DNA from: Candidatus Pelagibacter communis
Lineage (GTDB): Bacteria > Pseudomonadota > Alphaproteobacteria > Pelagibacterales > Pelagibacteraceae
NCBI RefSeq assembly: GCF_001180025.1
Contig: NZ_CVSK01000030.1
Location: forward strand, 124,001-188,000
Length of the DNA stretch: 64,000 nucleotides
Reading direction: 5' to 3'
The translations under genes and the position numbers were made by a program. Each line of letters starts with the position of its first letter. Position 1 is the first letter of the stretch. Under the pieces are notes generated by a model, which did no database searches, had not been told where the DNA came from, and saw only the letters and a program-made list of their open reading frames with translations. Positions 8,156-15,381 of the stretch are shown in pieces.

Positions 8156-9015
8156 CATTAAATGTGAGAATTTTAGGTTTAATTATTCTAGTAGGTTTAT
8201 TTACTGTATCTTCTTTTCTTTTCGATCAGATGGTTATTTATTCTGAAGATAAAATCAGAGAAAAAAACTTCTTATATAAAAGATCATTTAATAATTATTT
8301 AGCTAGCAAAAATGTAATGTTTAACACAAGAGATTTAATGACAAGGATTCAGGTTAAAAAAAATTTTTTTGAAGATAGACAATCCTTTTTGCAGGATGCT
8401 GTATCAGTATTATTTAATGATAATCTGATTAAATCAACATTTGATGAAAATGTTGGAAAAAATTATTTTAAAAATCTTAAAACAATTTTTACATCAAGAT
8501 ATCAAACACTAGGATATGATATTTTAAAAGAATGCGATCTAGCATACAGTTTTTTTAAAGGAATACAGGTAAGAAAATTTGATCTTAATATCCATGAGGA
8601 TGAAAAGACAATAAAAGCAATTAAAGGATTAAATAAAATAAATTTAGAAAACTCATTAAAAACACATGATCATTTTACCAAAAAACTGGATATAGAAAGA
8701 AAAAAAATTCTATCTGTAGACTATGGTATTTCTAATATTGATGAATTCTATCTCATTAGAAAAATGTACACTGATTTATTAGATTATTATTTTTTACACT
8801 ATGGTTATTTAGAAAAAATAAATGATGCTCATAGGGTAACTTTTGATTTTTATTTTAGAGAATCTACACGTTTTTTAGATGAAAAAAGTAAGCACGAAAG
8901 ACAAAAAAATTATTTTATTTTATTTGGTGTTTTATCTCAAATTTTAAGTCTTTTTTTCTTAATCTTTCTTTTTAAAACTTTGATGTTTTTGGCAAACAAG
9001 AAACCTAATCCTTAG
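8152..9015 (+). CDS. hypothetical membrane protein, partner and probable paralogue of the preceding gene
   Basis: A 287-residue protein with an N-terminal transmembrane helix (about residues 7-25, ILGLIILVGLFTVSSFLF), a long helical periplasmic part and a C-terminal helix (about 256-280, NYFILFGVLSQILSLFFLIF). The C-terminal helix closely matches that of the 75-residue protein encoded at 11933-12160 (QILSLF followed by L/F repeats). Translational overlap with the preceding gene suggests a two-component membrane complex. The function is unknown. Confidence 0.6.
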   Translation: MTLNVRILGLIILVGLFTVSSFLFDQMVIYSEDKIREKNFLYKRSFNNYLASKNVMFNTRDLMTRIQVKKNFFEDRQSFLQDAVSVLFNDNLIKSTFDENVGKNYFKNLKTIFTSRYQTLGYDILKECDLAYSFFKGIQVRKFDLNIHEDEKTIKAIKGLNKINLENSLKTHDHFTKKLDIERKKILSVDYGISNIDEFYLIRKMYTDLLDYYFLHYGYLEKINDAHRVTFDFYFRESTRFLDEKSKHERQKNYFILFGVLSQILSLFFLIFLFKTLMFLANKKPNP

Positions 9016-9019
9016 AAAA

Positions 9020-10234
9020 TTATCCAATAAACTTACTACCTAAAAATAAACCTTTAGCAGCTTCTAAATTATAAAAATAAGTTAATAAAATTATTAATAT
9101 AAAAAAATAACTTATTGGGCCAACAAACTGAGCATACCTATCAACTACACTAAGATCCTTACCTGATTTAAGTTTTCTAAGGAATGAATAAACACAAAGA
9201 AGAGTTGCAGCCCCGGTATAAAAATACGACAAGAGTATAAAACAATCCATAAATGTTAAATATGGAAGTTTAGGCAAATCCTCATCAATAATGAAGTTGT
9301 AAGCAATCAAAGATAATAAACAAACAATAGTAACATTAACCTTAGCTTCAAGCTGGGATCCTCTTACCCAAAATACTGACCACGAGATAGCCAATATGAA
9401 AATTATAGGTAATATAATCTTATAAATATAATATGAAGTTAATCTCTCAATATTAAAATCTAAATAAAAACCGGTATAAGGGCTTCCATCATTATCTACA
9501 TATGAGTATGTTTCATAAGAAGGGTTATTTATTTTCCAACCATCTACTGTAATTGGACTACCGTCTTTTTCCCATACACCGGTAGCAGCATATTCTGACA
9601 TGTAAGGTTCATTTGGGATCAATTCCACCAAGAAAGATGGATATTCAGACCATAGTTCTATACTTAATTCCTGATGATCAAATGGAAATTTTTTAAAATC
9701 AAAATTATTTGAATGAAATATTGCTGTATCTTTTAATCGCTTATCAACTGTTCCATCAGAAAAAATATCTATCCAATCTGCCATAAAATTTTCAACTGGT
9801 GGCTTATCGACTCTATTATAAAATTCTATAGCTGGATCGAATAATTTAAAATTAGAAAATTCTTCTGAAGGATTAAAAGTACATAAATAAAATGGTTTTT
9901 TACCAACTTCTGTAGCTACACCTAAATTTTTTAAAAGTTCTTTTAACCTAGGATCATTCCAAGTTAACCACAAATTTACTTGCGCCTCAAATGTATTTTG
10001 GTCAGCCGATATTTGAAATATCCTATCTACATAAATATCAACTTTAACATTTATTGGATCTTCTGACACATAATTGGCATGAGGAAATTTTAAATTGTCA
10101 TATAAATTTTTACAAAAGTCAGGTTTTAAATCTTTTGCTGGATATTTATAAAAATTAATACCAAAAGATTTAGTAATAAAAATTAAAATCAATACCAATG
10201 AATAAAGAAAAGTTTTAAAGATATAATTTTTCAT
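9020..10234 (-). CDS. pentameric ligand-gated ion channel subunit (prokaryotic Cys-loop-type receptor)
   Basis: A 404-residue protein. A signal peptide (about 1-25) is followed by a beta-rich ligand-binding domain (about 26-264) with the WxDP motif (W92-N-D-P) and the F-P-F-D motif of the Cys-loop (183-186; the bracketing cysteines are absent, as in other bacterial members). Four transmembrane helices follow: M1 about 268-290 with the conserved proline, M2 about 297-316, M3 about 326-350, M4 about 368-389. The M2-M3 link LPKLPYLTF matches the bacterial GLIC pattern, and E296 at the inner mouth of M2 suggests cation selectivity. It sits 2 bases behind a Tat-exported amine oxidase gene. The ligand is unknown. 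Confidence 0.88.
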   Translation of the reverse strand: MKNYIFKTFLYSLVLILIFITKSFGINFYKYPAKDLKPDFCKNLYDNLKFPHANYVSEDPINVKVDIYVDRIFQISADQNTFEAQVNLWLTWNDPRLKELLKNLGVATEVGKKPFYLCTFNPSEEFSNFKLFDPAIEFYNRVDKPPVENFMADWIDIFSDGTVDKRLKDTAIFHSNNFDFKKFPFDHQELSIELWSEYPSFLVELIPNEPYMSEYAATGVWEKDGSPITVDGWKINNPSYETYSYVDNDGSPYTGFYLDFNIERLTSYYIYKIILPIIFILAISWSVFWVRGSQLEAKVNVTIVCLLSLIAYNFIIDEDLPKLPYLTFMDCFILLSYFYTGAATLLCVYSFLRKLKSGKDLSVVDRYAQFVGPISYFFILIILLTYFYNLEAAKGLFLGSKFIG

Positions 10235-10236
10235 AT

Positions 10237-11562
10237 TTATATAAGATTTTTTGTGACAATTTTTCCACTATCGTAAGCTCCTGCAACAGTACCCCACTCT
10301 TTTGCTGTTGCCTCACCTGCGAAATATATTCTGTCTCCCACTGAGCTTCTTAGGATTTCTCTATACTTAAATGCACCTGGCTCAGCAGATGCCCATGCTC
10401 CCATAAATAGTGGGTTTGATGACCAATCAACAGCATGAGATTTAATTATATCTTTATCAATCTTATTACCAAAAATTTTCTTTAATTCACTTATTCCAAA
10501 ATCAATAGATGCTTGCTCACCTGATTTTAACAACTCTTTTCCAAAGTCTCCTCCTGGATCGCACAAACATAATTTAGAATCAGATGGATTTATTGTGACA
10601 CCAAAACCCTCAGGTGATTTAGCATTTTGACTAACAACTCTATAATATAAATATGAATCTTTAGTCTTTTTCTTAAATAATTTCTTAAATTTAAAAGTAA
10701 GTCGATTGTAATGACCCATAGAAATTTTAGAAAATGACTCTTGTTTTTCAGTAGGTAAATTAGGGGTAAATTTAATTTGATCAGAAGCTAGTACTCCAGT
10801 TGAAACGGTTAGAATACATTTGTTAGATTTAATTTCTCCTTTATCGGTTAAAACCTTTACTCCACTACCACTCCAATCAATTTTATTAACTTTTGTATTT
10901 AATTGAACTGGAATGTTTTTAAACATATCAGCTACCAACGAACCAAAACCTTCTTTGCAATGCCATGGTGCAGACTCAGGAATTTCATAATCATAATTAA
11001 AATCTTTACATGAGTAGTTTGTAAAATCTTTACCCATCTCCCATGCTCCAATTATCATGTGCATAGTATCAAACCACCTATGATCTTGATAAGGAACTAC
11101 TTCTGAAGGGGAAATATCTTTCCTAGTTTTTGCAATTCCGGCCTCTATACCATCAAAGACTTTCCATATTTCATCATCATTTGAAATTTTTTTTTTGCCA
11201 CTATAGAGATCATACATTTCCTCAGATCTTTCTTTATATAAATTGAAATTAGAATTTTTTACACCATATAACTTAAAGGGATTTGTATCTCCATTATCTA
11301 ACCATAATGCACCAAGATCATATGGTTCACCAAAAATTTGATTATCAGTAAAAGCCCTACCTCCAATTCTGTTCGATGCCTCTAAACAAATAACTTTTTT
11401 TCCTGAATTGATTAATTCTTCCGTAGCTGCAAGTCCTGCTGCCCCTGCTCCGATTACTACAACATCATAGTCTTGATCAGCATTGACTTTAATTATACTG
11501 GGAAAAGTTATAGCAGTTAATCCCAACAAAGATGATTTAATAAATTTTCTTCTTGATTTCAT
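10237..11562 (-). CDS. Tat-exported FAD-dependent amine oxidase
   Basis: A 441-residue flavoprotein. The N-terminus has a twin-arginine signal (SRRKFIKSS followed by a hydrophobic stretch), so it should be exported folded with its FAD. The dinucleotide-binding motif is G38-x-G40-x2-G43, followed by LEASNRIGGRA. The C-terminal DRIYFAGEAT...GTVAGAYDSG segment is diagnostic of the flavin monoamine/polyamine oxidase family. It oxidises an amine to aldehyde or imine with O2, giving H2O2, and the exact substrate cannot be read. It overlaps the DUF805 gene by 4 bases and directly precedes the ion-channel gene. Confidence 0.85.
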   Translation of the reverse strand: MKSRRKFIKSSLLGLTAITFPSIIKVNADQDYDVVVIGAGAAGLAATEELINSGKKVICLEASNRIGGRAFTDNQIFGEPYDLGALWLDNGDTNPFKLYGVKNSNFNLYKERSEEMYDLYSGKKKISNDDEIWKVFDGIEAGIAKTRKDISPSEVVPYQDHRWFDTMHMIIGAWEMGKDFTNYSCKDFNYDYEIPESAPWHCKEGFGSLVADMFKNIPVQLNTKVNKIDWSGSGVKVLTDKGEIKSNKCILTVSTGVLASDQIKFTPNLPTEKQESFSKISMGHYNRLTFKFKKLFKKKTKDSYLYYRVVSQNAKSPEGFGVTINPSDSKLCLCDPGGDFGKELLKSGEQASIDFGISELKKIFGNKIDKDIIKSHAVDWSSNPLFMGAWASAEPGAFKYREILRSSVGDRIYFAGEATAKEWGTVAGAYDSGKIVTKNLI

Positions 11563-11933
11563 TTTTTCTTAATTCTTTTTTTTGTAATTTTTTTCAATGG
11601 GTCAGGACCAAATCTATTTTTTCCTTTAGTTCCTACGGGGATTAAAAGAAACAATAGTACAAGCCCACCTATAAAGGGAATAAAACTTATTAATAAAAAG
11701 AAACCAGATTTATTAGTATCATGTAATCTTCTAACACCAGCAGAAAGTGCTGGTATCAGTGTAAACAAAGTTATTCCTAGGAAAAAAAAGGAAATTTCAT
11801 TATCTAATACTTCTGAAATAAAATATGAAGGTGAAACAATTAATTGAAACCACCAATATTCAGATCTACTAGCCCTACCTTCAAAAACAAAATATTTTTT
11901 TAAACAAGTTGATAAAGATTCTCCAAATGTCAT
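11559..11933 (-). CDS. DUF805 family membrane protein
   Basis: A 124-residue protein with the family pattern: an N-terminal amphipathic segment with FEGRASRSEYWWFQL, hydrophobic helices, the PALSAGVRRLHDTNKSGFFLL motif between helices and the ending LLFLLIPVGTKGKNRFGPDP. The role of DUF805 proteins is not established. It is translationally coupled on both sides (TAATG with the upstream gene, ATGA with the amine oxidase), so it belongs to the channel operon. Confidence 0.88.
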   Translation of the reverse strand: MTFGESLSTCLKKYFVFEGRASRSEYWWFQLIVSPSYFISEVLDNEISFFFLGITLFTLIPALSAGVRRLHDTNKSGFFLLISFIPFIGGLVLLFLLIPVGTKGKNRFGPDPLKKITKKRIKKK

Positions 11934-12160
11934 TATTTTTTCATATTAATGATAAGATATCTAAAAAGAATTAAAAGAGAAAATAAAGATAATATTTGAG
12001 CTATAATACTTAATAATATTAATTGATTTTTAAGGCTTGAAATCGATTTAATAATCCCAAGTTTTTCAATTGATACTTCTTCTTTAGAACTTACCAATTT
12101 AGTTATGTCAGATTTAATTTCATCAAGAGTTATAAAATTTGAATGTAAATTTTCTAACAT
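11933..12160 (-). CDS. short single-pass membrane protein, C-terminal relative of the 8152-9015 product
   Basis: A 75-residue protein with an acidic soluble N-terminus (about 1-45) and one C-terminal transmembrane helix (about 47-70, ILLSIIAQILSLFSLLILF). This helix and its preceding NQLI resemble the C-terminal end NYFILFGVLSQILSLFFLIF of the 287-residue island protein. It could be a truncated paralogue or a small functional subunit. It is coupled to DUF805 and follows the PrsW-like gene by 17 bases. Confidence 0.55.
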   Translation of the reverse strand: MLENLHSNFITLDEIKSDITKLVSSKEEVSIEKLGIIKSISSLKNQLILLSIIAQILSLFSLLILFRYLIINMKK

Positions 12161-12177
12161 TAATATTTTAAATCTGT

Positions 12178-12882
12178 TTAAATCTTTTTTATTTCTTTTT
12201 CATTTCTTTTTAATTTTTGCTTTTGCTTAAGTTCATTATGCAAATAAAAAGAAAAAAGAACCAAAATACCAATGATAGTCATTGGATATGGCCATACTAG
12301 AAAATTATAAAAACCATGGAATAAATATGGTAATACTAATGATAAAATTAAAAACTTTTTATTACCTGAAAAGGCATACATTCCAAAATAATAACCCATT
12401 ACAGCACCATTAAGACCGTGCATTGGAATAGCAGAATAAGATCTTCCTAATGCTACTAAATATGATAATTCAGCAAAATCATAACCTTCATCTTTTGCTA
12501 TTTGCTCTGCCCATTCATATACGTATGTATAATTTTCATAAGTTGCAAAACCTAAAGAAACAACTACTCCATAAACTAAACCATCCATAGGTTCATTAAA
12601 TTCGTTTCTTTTTAAAACTATTAGATAAAGAATTGAAAATTTTAATAATTCCTCAGCCCAAGCGGGACCTAAAAAACTACTTGTTAAGTTATCAGAGTAT
12701 TTTGATCCATCATAAAAGAAATCATGACTTAAACCATTTAAAATTCCTGCAGGTAAACAAATTAAAAAACCAAGAAAAAAAATTAAAATTACTGTTCCTT
12801 TAGGTTCTCTAAATTTATCTGCAAGCACAAAATATAATAAAATTATTATTGGAGGAACTAATGTAATTAACAGAGTTAACAT
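12178..12882 (-). CDS. PrsW-family intramembrane metalloprotease
   Basis: A 234-residue polytopic membrane protein (about 7 hydrophobic segments). The PrsW family motifs are present in order: the AEELLK motif (E-E-x2-K), GFATYEN, a conserved histidine in RSYSAIPMHGLNGAVMG and LFHGFYNF near the end. PrsW cleaves the membrane anti-sigma factor RsiW in Bacillus, and most relatives have unknown targets. It heads the five-gene minus-strand operon that ends with the ion channel and is the first gene inside the right end of the island. Confidence 0.82.
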   Translation of the reverse strand: MLTLLITLVPPIIILLYFVLADKFREPKGTVILIFFLGFLICLPAGILNGLSHDFFYDGSKYSDNLTSSFLGPAWAEELLKFSILYLIVLKRNEFNEPMDGLVYGVVVSLGFATYENYTYVYEWAEQIAKDEGYDFAELSYLVALGRSYSAIPMHGLNGAVMGYYFGMYAFSGNKKFLILSLVLPYLFHGFYNFLVWPYPMTIIGILVLFSFYLHNELKQKQKLKRNEKEIKKI

Positions 12883-12920
12883 TTTAAAAGGCTATCAAAA
12901 GATTAAAATAATGTCTAACG

Positions 12921-12946
12921 TAAGTGTAGTCTTTTTGTAGTCTTTA
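12921..12946 (+). repeat. end motif of island 1, right copy (tandem 11-mer)
   Basis: A 26-base perfect copy of 3832-3857, in the same orientation, 77 bases before the tRNA-Thr fragment. Again two tandem 11-base units (TGTAGTCTTTT, TGTAGTCTTTA). The flanking bases differ, so the motif itself has been conserved or recently shared. It is read as a recombinase-binding site by analogy with arm-type sites. Confidence 0.7.
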
Positions 12947-13022
12947 TAGATTATGCATGTAGACGGGAGTCTAAAAGTTAAGTAGTATCAACCTTAATGA
13001 AAAGAAAATTATTTACGCTTAC

Positions 13023-13047
13023 TGATTTGTAATCAATAGGTCTGTGG
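13023..13047 (+). repeat. tRNA-Thr fragment, attR-like end of island 1
   Basis: The first 20 bases are identical to tRNA-Thr 3686-3705. The next five (TGTGG) match CGCGG with two transitions, after which similarity fades. This is the place where the original tRNA 3' half would remain after integration, now free to decay. Confidence 0.78.
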
Positions 13048-13056
13048 ATATAGATT

Positions 13057-13194
13057 TTACCAGGCTGTTAATTTCCAGCACTCATTAGCGTCTTCAATAC
13101 GAACATAACAACCAAGAAAAGACATCATTTTGAATGCACAAAAACCTCCAACTAAAATAATGACTATGAGCATTATTGGATTAATTTTTTTCAT
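13057..13194 (-). CDS. 45-residue small membrane protein
   Basis: A short frame MKKINPIMLIVIILVGGFCAF followed by KMMSFLGCYVRIEDANECWKLTAW. It has one N-terminal hydrophobic helix (about residues 6-22) and a cysteine-containing tail (C19, C29, C39), which looks like a genuine small exported or inner-membrane protein. It fills the gap between the tRNA-Thr fragment and nadK, ending 10 bases from the fragment. The function is unknown, and being short it could be fortuitous. Confidence 0.45.
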   Translation of the reverse strand: MKKINPIMLIVIILVGGFCAFKMMSFLGCYVRIEDANECWKLTAW

Positions 13195-13197
13195 TCA

Positions 13198-13968
13198 CTA
13201 ACTAGTCTCTCTTCTTATTTGTTCTATTTTAATTTTTTTTTGAAGGCTTCTATTCTTATCATAAAGAAGATTAAACTTTATTTTATTATTAGTTTTCACT
13301 GTAATTGATTTAGCATTTCTTACTTCTAAATTATCTGCAACAGCACTGATAGGTCTCTTCGTTGGGTTTAAGTTAGTTATGACTATTTTAGTTTTGTCAT
13401 TAACTATTTTGCCCTTCCATCTTCTTGGTCTAAATGCACTTATTGGAGATATTGATAATTTTTTTGAATGAAGACTTAAAATAGGTCCATGCACAGAAAG
13501 ATTGTAAGCCGTACTACCAGCTGGTGTTGACACTAATACCCCGTCAGAAACTAATTTTTTAATTATTTGTTTTGAACCTTGCTTAATTGATAATGAGGCG
13601 GCCTGCCTACTTTGCCTAAGCACAGATACTTCATTTATTGCTATAGATCTCTTAGTTTGATTATTTTTATTTTTAACAATCATTTCTAGTGGACAAATTG
13701 AAACTAAATTTGCTTTTGATAGATTTTTTATAATATCTTTTGAAGAAAATTTATTCATAAGAAAACCATAATTTCCAGAGTTAATCCCATAAAAATGTTT
13801 ATTAGAGTTTTTATTTTTTTTTAATGTTTGAAGCATAAAACCATCACCACCAATAACTATGATAAGATTTTCTTTTTTAAACTGATTAGTTTTTATTTTG
13901 TTTAATAATAGATTTTTAAGGCTTAATGATTTCTTATTTTTATCTGAAATAATTTGAAGTTTACTCAT
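13198..13968 (-). CDS. nadK: NAD kinase
   Basis: A 256-residue ATP-NAD kinase. The GGDG motif (VIGGDGFML, about residue 40) and GINSGNYGFL form the nucleotide-binding loop. The NEVSVLR motif and the glycine-rich DGVLVSTPAGSTAYNLSVHGPIL strand-loop of the C-terminal domain are present. The enzyme makes NADP from NAD in the cytoplasm. It is slightly shorter than enterobacterial NadK but similar to alphaproteobacterial ones. It is the first core gene to the right of the island and lies just before tRNA-Leu. Confidence 0.95.
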   Translation of the reverse strand: MSKLQIISDKNKKSLSLKNLLLNKIKTNQFKKENLIIVIGGDGFMLQTLKKNKNSNKHFYGINSGNYGFLMNKFSSKDIIKNLSKANLVSICPLEMIVKNKNNQTKRSIAINEVSVLRQSRQAASLSIKQGSKQIIKKLVSDGVLVSTPAGSTAYNLSVHGPILSLHSKKLSISPISAFRPRRWKGKIVNDKTKIVITNLNPTKRPISAVADNLEVRNAKSITVKTNNKIKFNLLYDKNRSLQKKIKIEQIRRETS

Positions 13969-13972
13969 TTAG

Positions 13973-14058
13973 TGGTGCCCTCGGCCAGACTCGAACTGGC
14001 ACTCCGCAAGCGGCAAGGATTTTAAGTCCTTTGTGTCTACCAATTTCACCACGAGGGC
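13973..14058 (-). tRNA. trnL: tRNA-Leu (anticodon TAA), integration site of the second cassette
   Basis: An 86-base class II tRNA with encoded CCA. It has acceptor GCCCTCG/CGAGGGC, anticodon stem AAGGA/TCCTT, loop CTTAAAA (TAA) and a long variable arm. Its 5' half and 5' flank are duplicated 1370 bases away. This copy is complete and should be the functional one. Confidence 0.97.
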
Positions 14059-14126
14059 ATTAATGAATTTCATGAGTGTTTATGCTAATATTTATAATTG
14101 AACAAGTCTAATAAGTAAAATTTTTT
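14020..14126. repeat. direct repeat A: tRNA-Leu 5' half plus upstream flank
   Basis: About 107 bases running from the anticodon loop of tRNA-Leu through its 5' end and about 68 bases of upstream flank. It aligns without gaps to 15390-15496 with three substitutions. The flank should contain the tRNA promoter, so the intact tRNA next to the cassette keeps its own promoter. Confidence 0.85.
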
Positions 14127-14140
14127 TATTTTATCTCTCT

Positions 14141-14162
14141 AGGTACTAGTTTAGTACTAGTT
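14141..14162 (+). repeat. end motif of the tRNA-Leu cassette, left copy
   Basis: Twenty-two bases containing two 11-base-spaced units, GTACTAGTTTA and GTACTAGTT. They recur identically and in the same orientation at 15244-15265. The immediate flanks differ. The 11-base period equals about one helical turn, as in island 1, but the unit sequence is different. Confidence 0.7.
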
Positions 14163-14175
14163 GTCCTATAAAATC

Positions 14176-15186
14176 CTATTCTTTTTTTGAAAATATAAAA
14201 ACAGTTGAGCTCTCTAAATTTTCAATTTTTAATTTTCCTGATTTTACTTTTATTTCAATATTATTTGCCTCTAAAAAATCTCTTACTTGACTAGATTTAA
14301 TACCATAATTAGTATTTTCACTTTCTTGACCAAAAGCTTGTTTAGTAAAATCTTTGCTCAATTTCATAGTAGCAACACCAACCAAATTACCACTTAATTT
14401 ATCAACTATTGGTCCTCCGCTATTTCCTGGATTGATCGTAGCATCAATTTGCAACATGGAAGTATTATTTTGTATTCCTTTTAAAGAATTGATTATTCCT
14501 GATGTAATTTTAAGATCATCACTTACAAATTTACCATAGGGAAACCCAGCTACTAATACACTTTGTGCTTTTTGAGGAGATTTATTTGAGAATTTTATAA
14601 AATCTTTATTTTTAACTTTTGCTTTAAGTAGTGCCAAATCTAATAACTCATCATAAGCAATTAGATTTGTATCAACCTCCTCATGATTAAATAGAATTTT
14701 TGCTTTATTATTTGAAGATTTAACTACATGATAATTAGTTACTAAATGACCCTTACTATCTACAAAAAATGCTGTACCGACAGAGTCTTCTGTAGGTCCT
14801 CCCTCATTTCCAATGGTCTTTATATTTTTTCCCATATGTTTAATTTCAACTGATTTAAGTTCTTGATCCGTTAAATATCTTAAACAAATATTGATAGCTT
14901 CTTTCATTTCATTGACAGATTTAAGAATCTTTTTGTCTTTAGAATTTATTTTTAATAAATCGTCTATCATTTCACTTTGTTGTTCCGCATGAGCTATAAG
15001 TATAGGTTTTACAACCTTATCAACATAAGCCCTTCTTGGAGATTCTCGATTATTTCTTTCTTGTTCTCTAATTTTACCAACAATAAAATTCAAAGTTACA
15101 AACTCAACATTATCACTTGAATTATCTGAATGCTTTGATTTCATTGACTCTCGATAGTCCTGATAAATTTTTTTAAAGATGAGCAT
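14176..15186 (-). CDS. cytosolic trypsin-like serine protease (HtrA-type catalytic domain, no PDZ, no signal)
   Basis: A 336-residue protein. Residues 1-125 are soluble and mostly helical, with no signal peptide or transmembrane segment. Residues about 130-310 form an S1C trypsin-like domain with the catalytic triad H153 (TNYHVV), D183 (LLDLAL) and S256 (NPGNSGGPI). No PDZ domain follows, and a short tail of about 30 residues ends the protein. Typical DegP/DegS proteases have export signals and PDZ domains, so this one acts differently, in the cytoplasm. It is the only gene of the tRNA-Leu cassette. Stress or defence roles are possible but not shown by sequence. Confidence 0.85.
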   Translation of the reverse strand: MLIFKKIYQDYRESMKSKHSDNSSDNVEFVTLNFIVGKIREQERNNRESPRRAYVDKVVKPILIAHAEQQSEMIDDLLKINSKDKKILKSVNEMKEAINICLRYLTDQELKSVEIKHMGKNIKTIGNEGGPTEDSVGTAFFVDSKGHLVTNYHVVKSSNNKAKILFNHEEVDTNLIAYDELLDLALLKAKVKNKDFIKFSNKSPQKAQSVLVAGFPYGKFVSDDLKITSGIINSLKGIQNNTSMLQIDATINPGNSGGPIVDKLSGNLVGVATMKLSKDFTKQAFGQESENTNYGIKSSQVRDFLEANNIEIKVKSGKLKIENLESSTVFIFSKKE

Positions 15187-15243
15187 TATAAAATTCTATT
15201 TTTTTGTTTTTTAAGTTTAAAAGCCATAAATTTTTATCCCTCA

Positions 15244-15265
15244 AGGTACTAGTTTAGTACTAGTT
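15244..15265 (+). repeat. end motif of the tRNA-Leu cassette, right copy
   Basis: An identical 22-base copy of 14141-14162 in the same orientation, about 125 bases from the tRNA-Leu remnant and about 58 bases upstream of the protease start codon. It could also lie within or next to the protease promoter. Confidence 0.7.
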
Positions 15266-15381
15266 TGACAAAATTAATTATTAAGAATTTTAAATAAAAT
15301 ATTATTTATTTTTAAAAAACTTATAGGATTTAATAGGATTTAGACTGCTCTGGACTACCATGGACTGACTCACTTGTGAAT

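Larger units (their letters stand above)
3734..13047. mobile_element. tRNA-Thr-anchored genomic island (about 9.3 kb, no integrase)
   Basis: The stretch runs from the 3' end of tRNA-Thr to a partial direct copy of the tRNA-Thr anticodon arm. A perfect 26-base motif occurs about 100 bases inside each end (3832-3857 and 12921-12946). All genes inside are accessory: none is housekeeping, several are small or unrecognised, and strand use switches twice. Flanking genes on both sides (rlmB and nadK) are core genes. No tyrosine or serine recombinase, transposase or phage structural gene is present, so movement would need a recombinase supplied from elsewhere, or the element is now fixed. The exact ends are inferred from the repeats. 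Confidence 0.78.

Noticed and set aside
12955-12975. Small hairpin TAGAC-GGGA-GTCTA in the island right end
   Set aside because: A 5-base-pair stem is too short to claim a function, although it lies close to the end motif.
3734-13047. Prophage
   Set aside because: No integrase, terminase, capsid, portal, tail or lysis gene is visible; the possible CII-like regulator alone is not enough.
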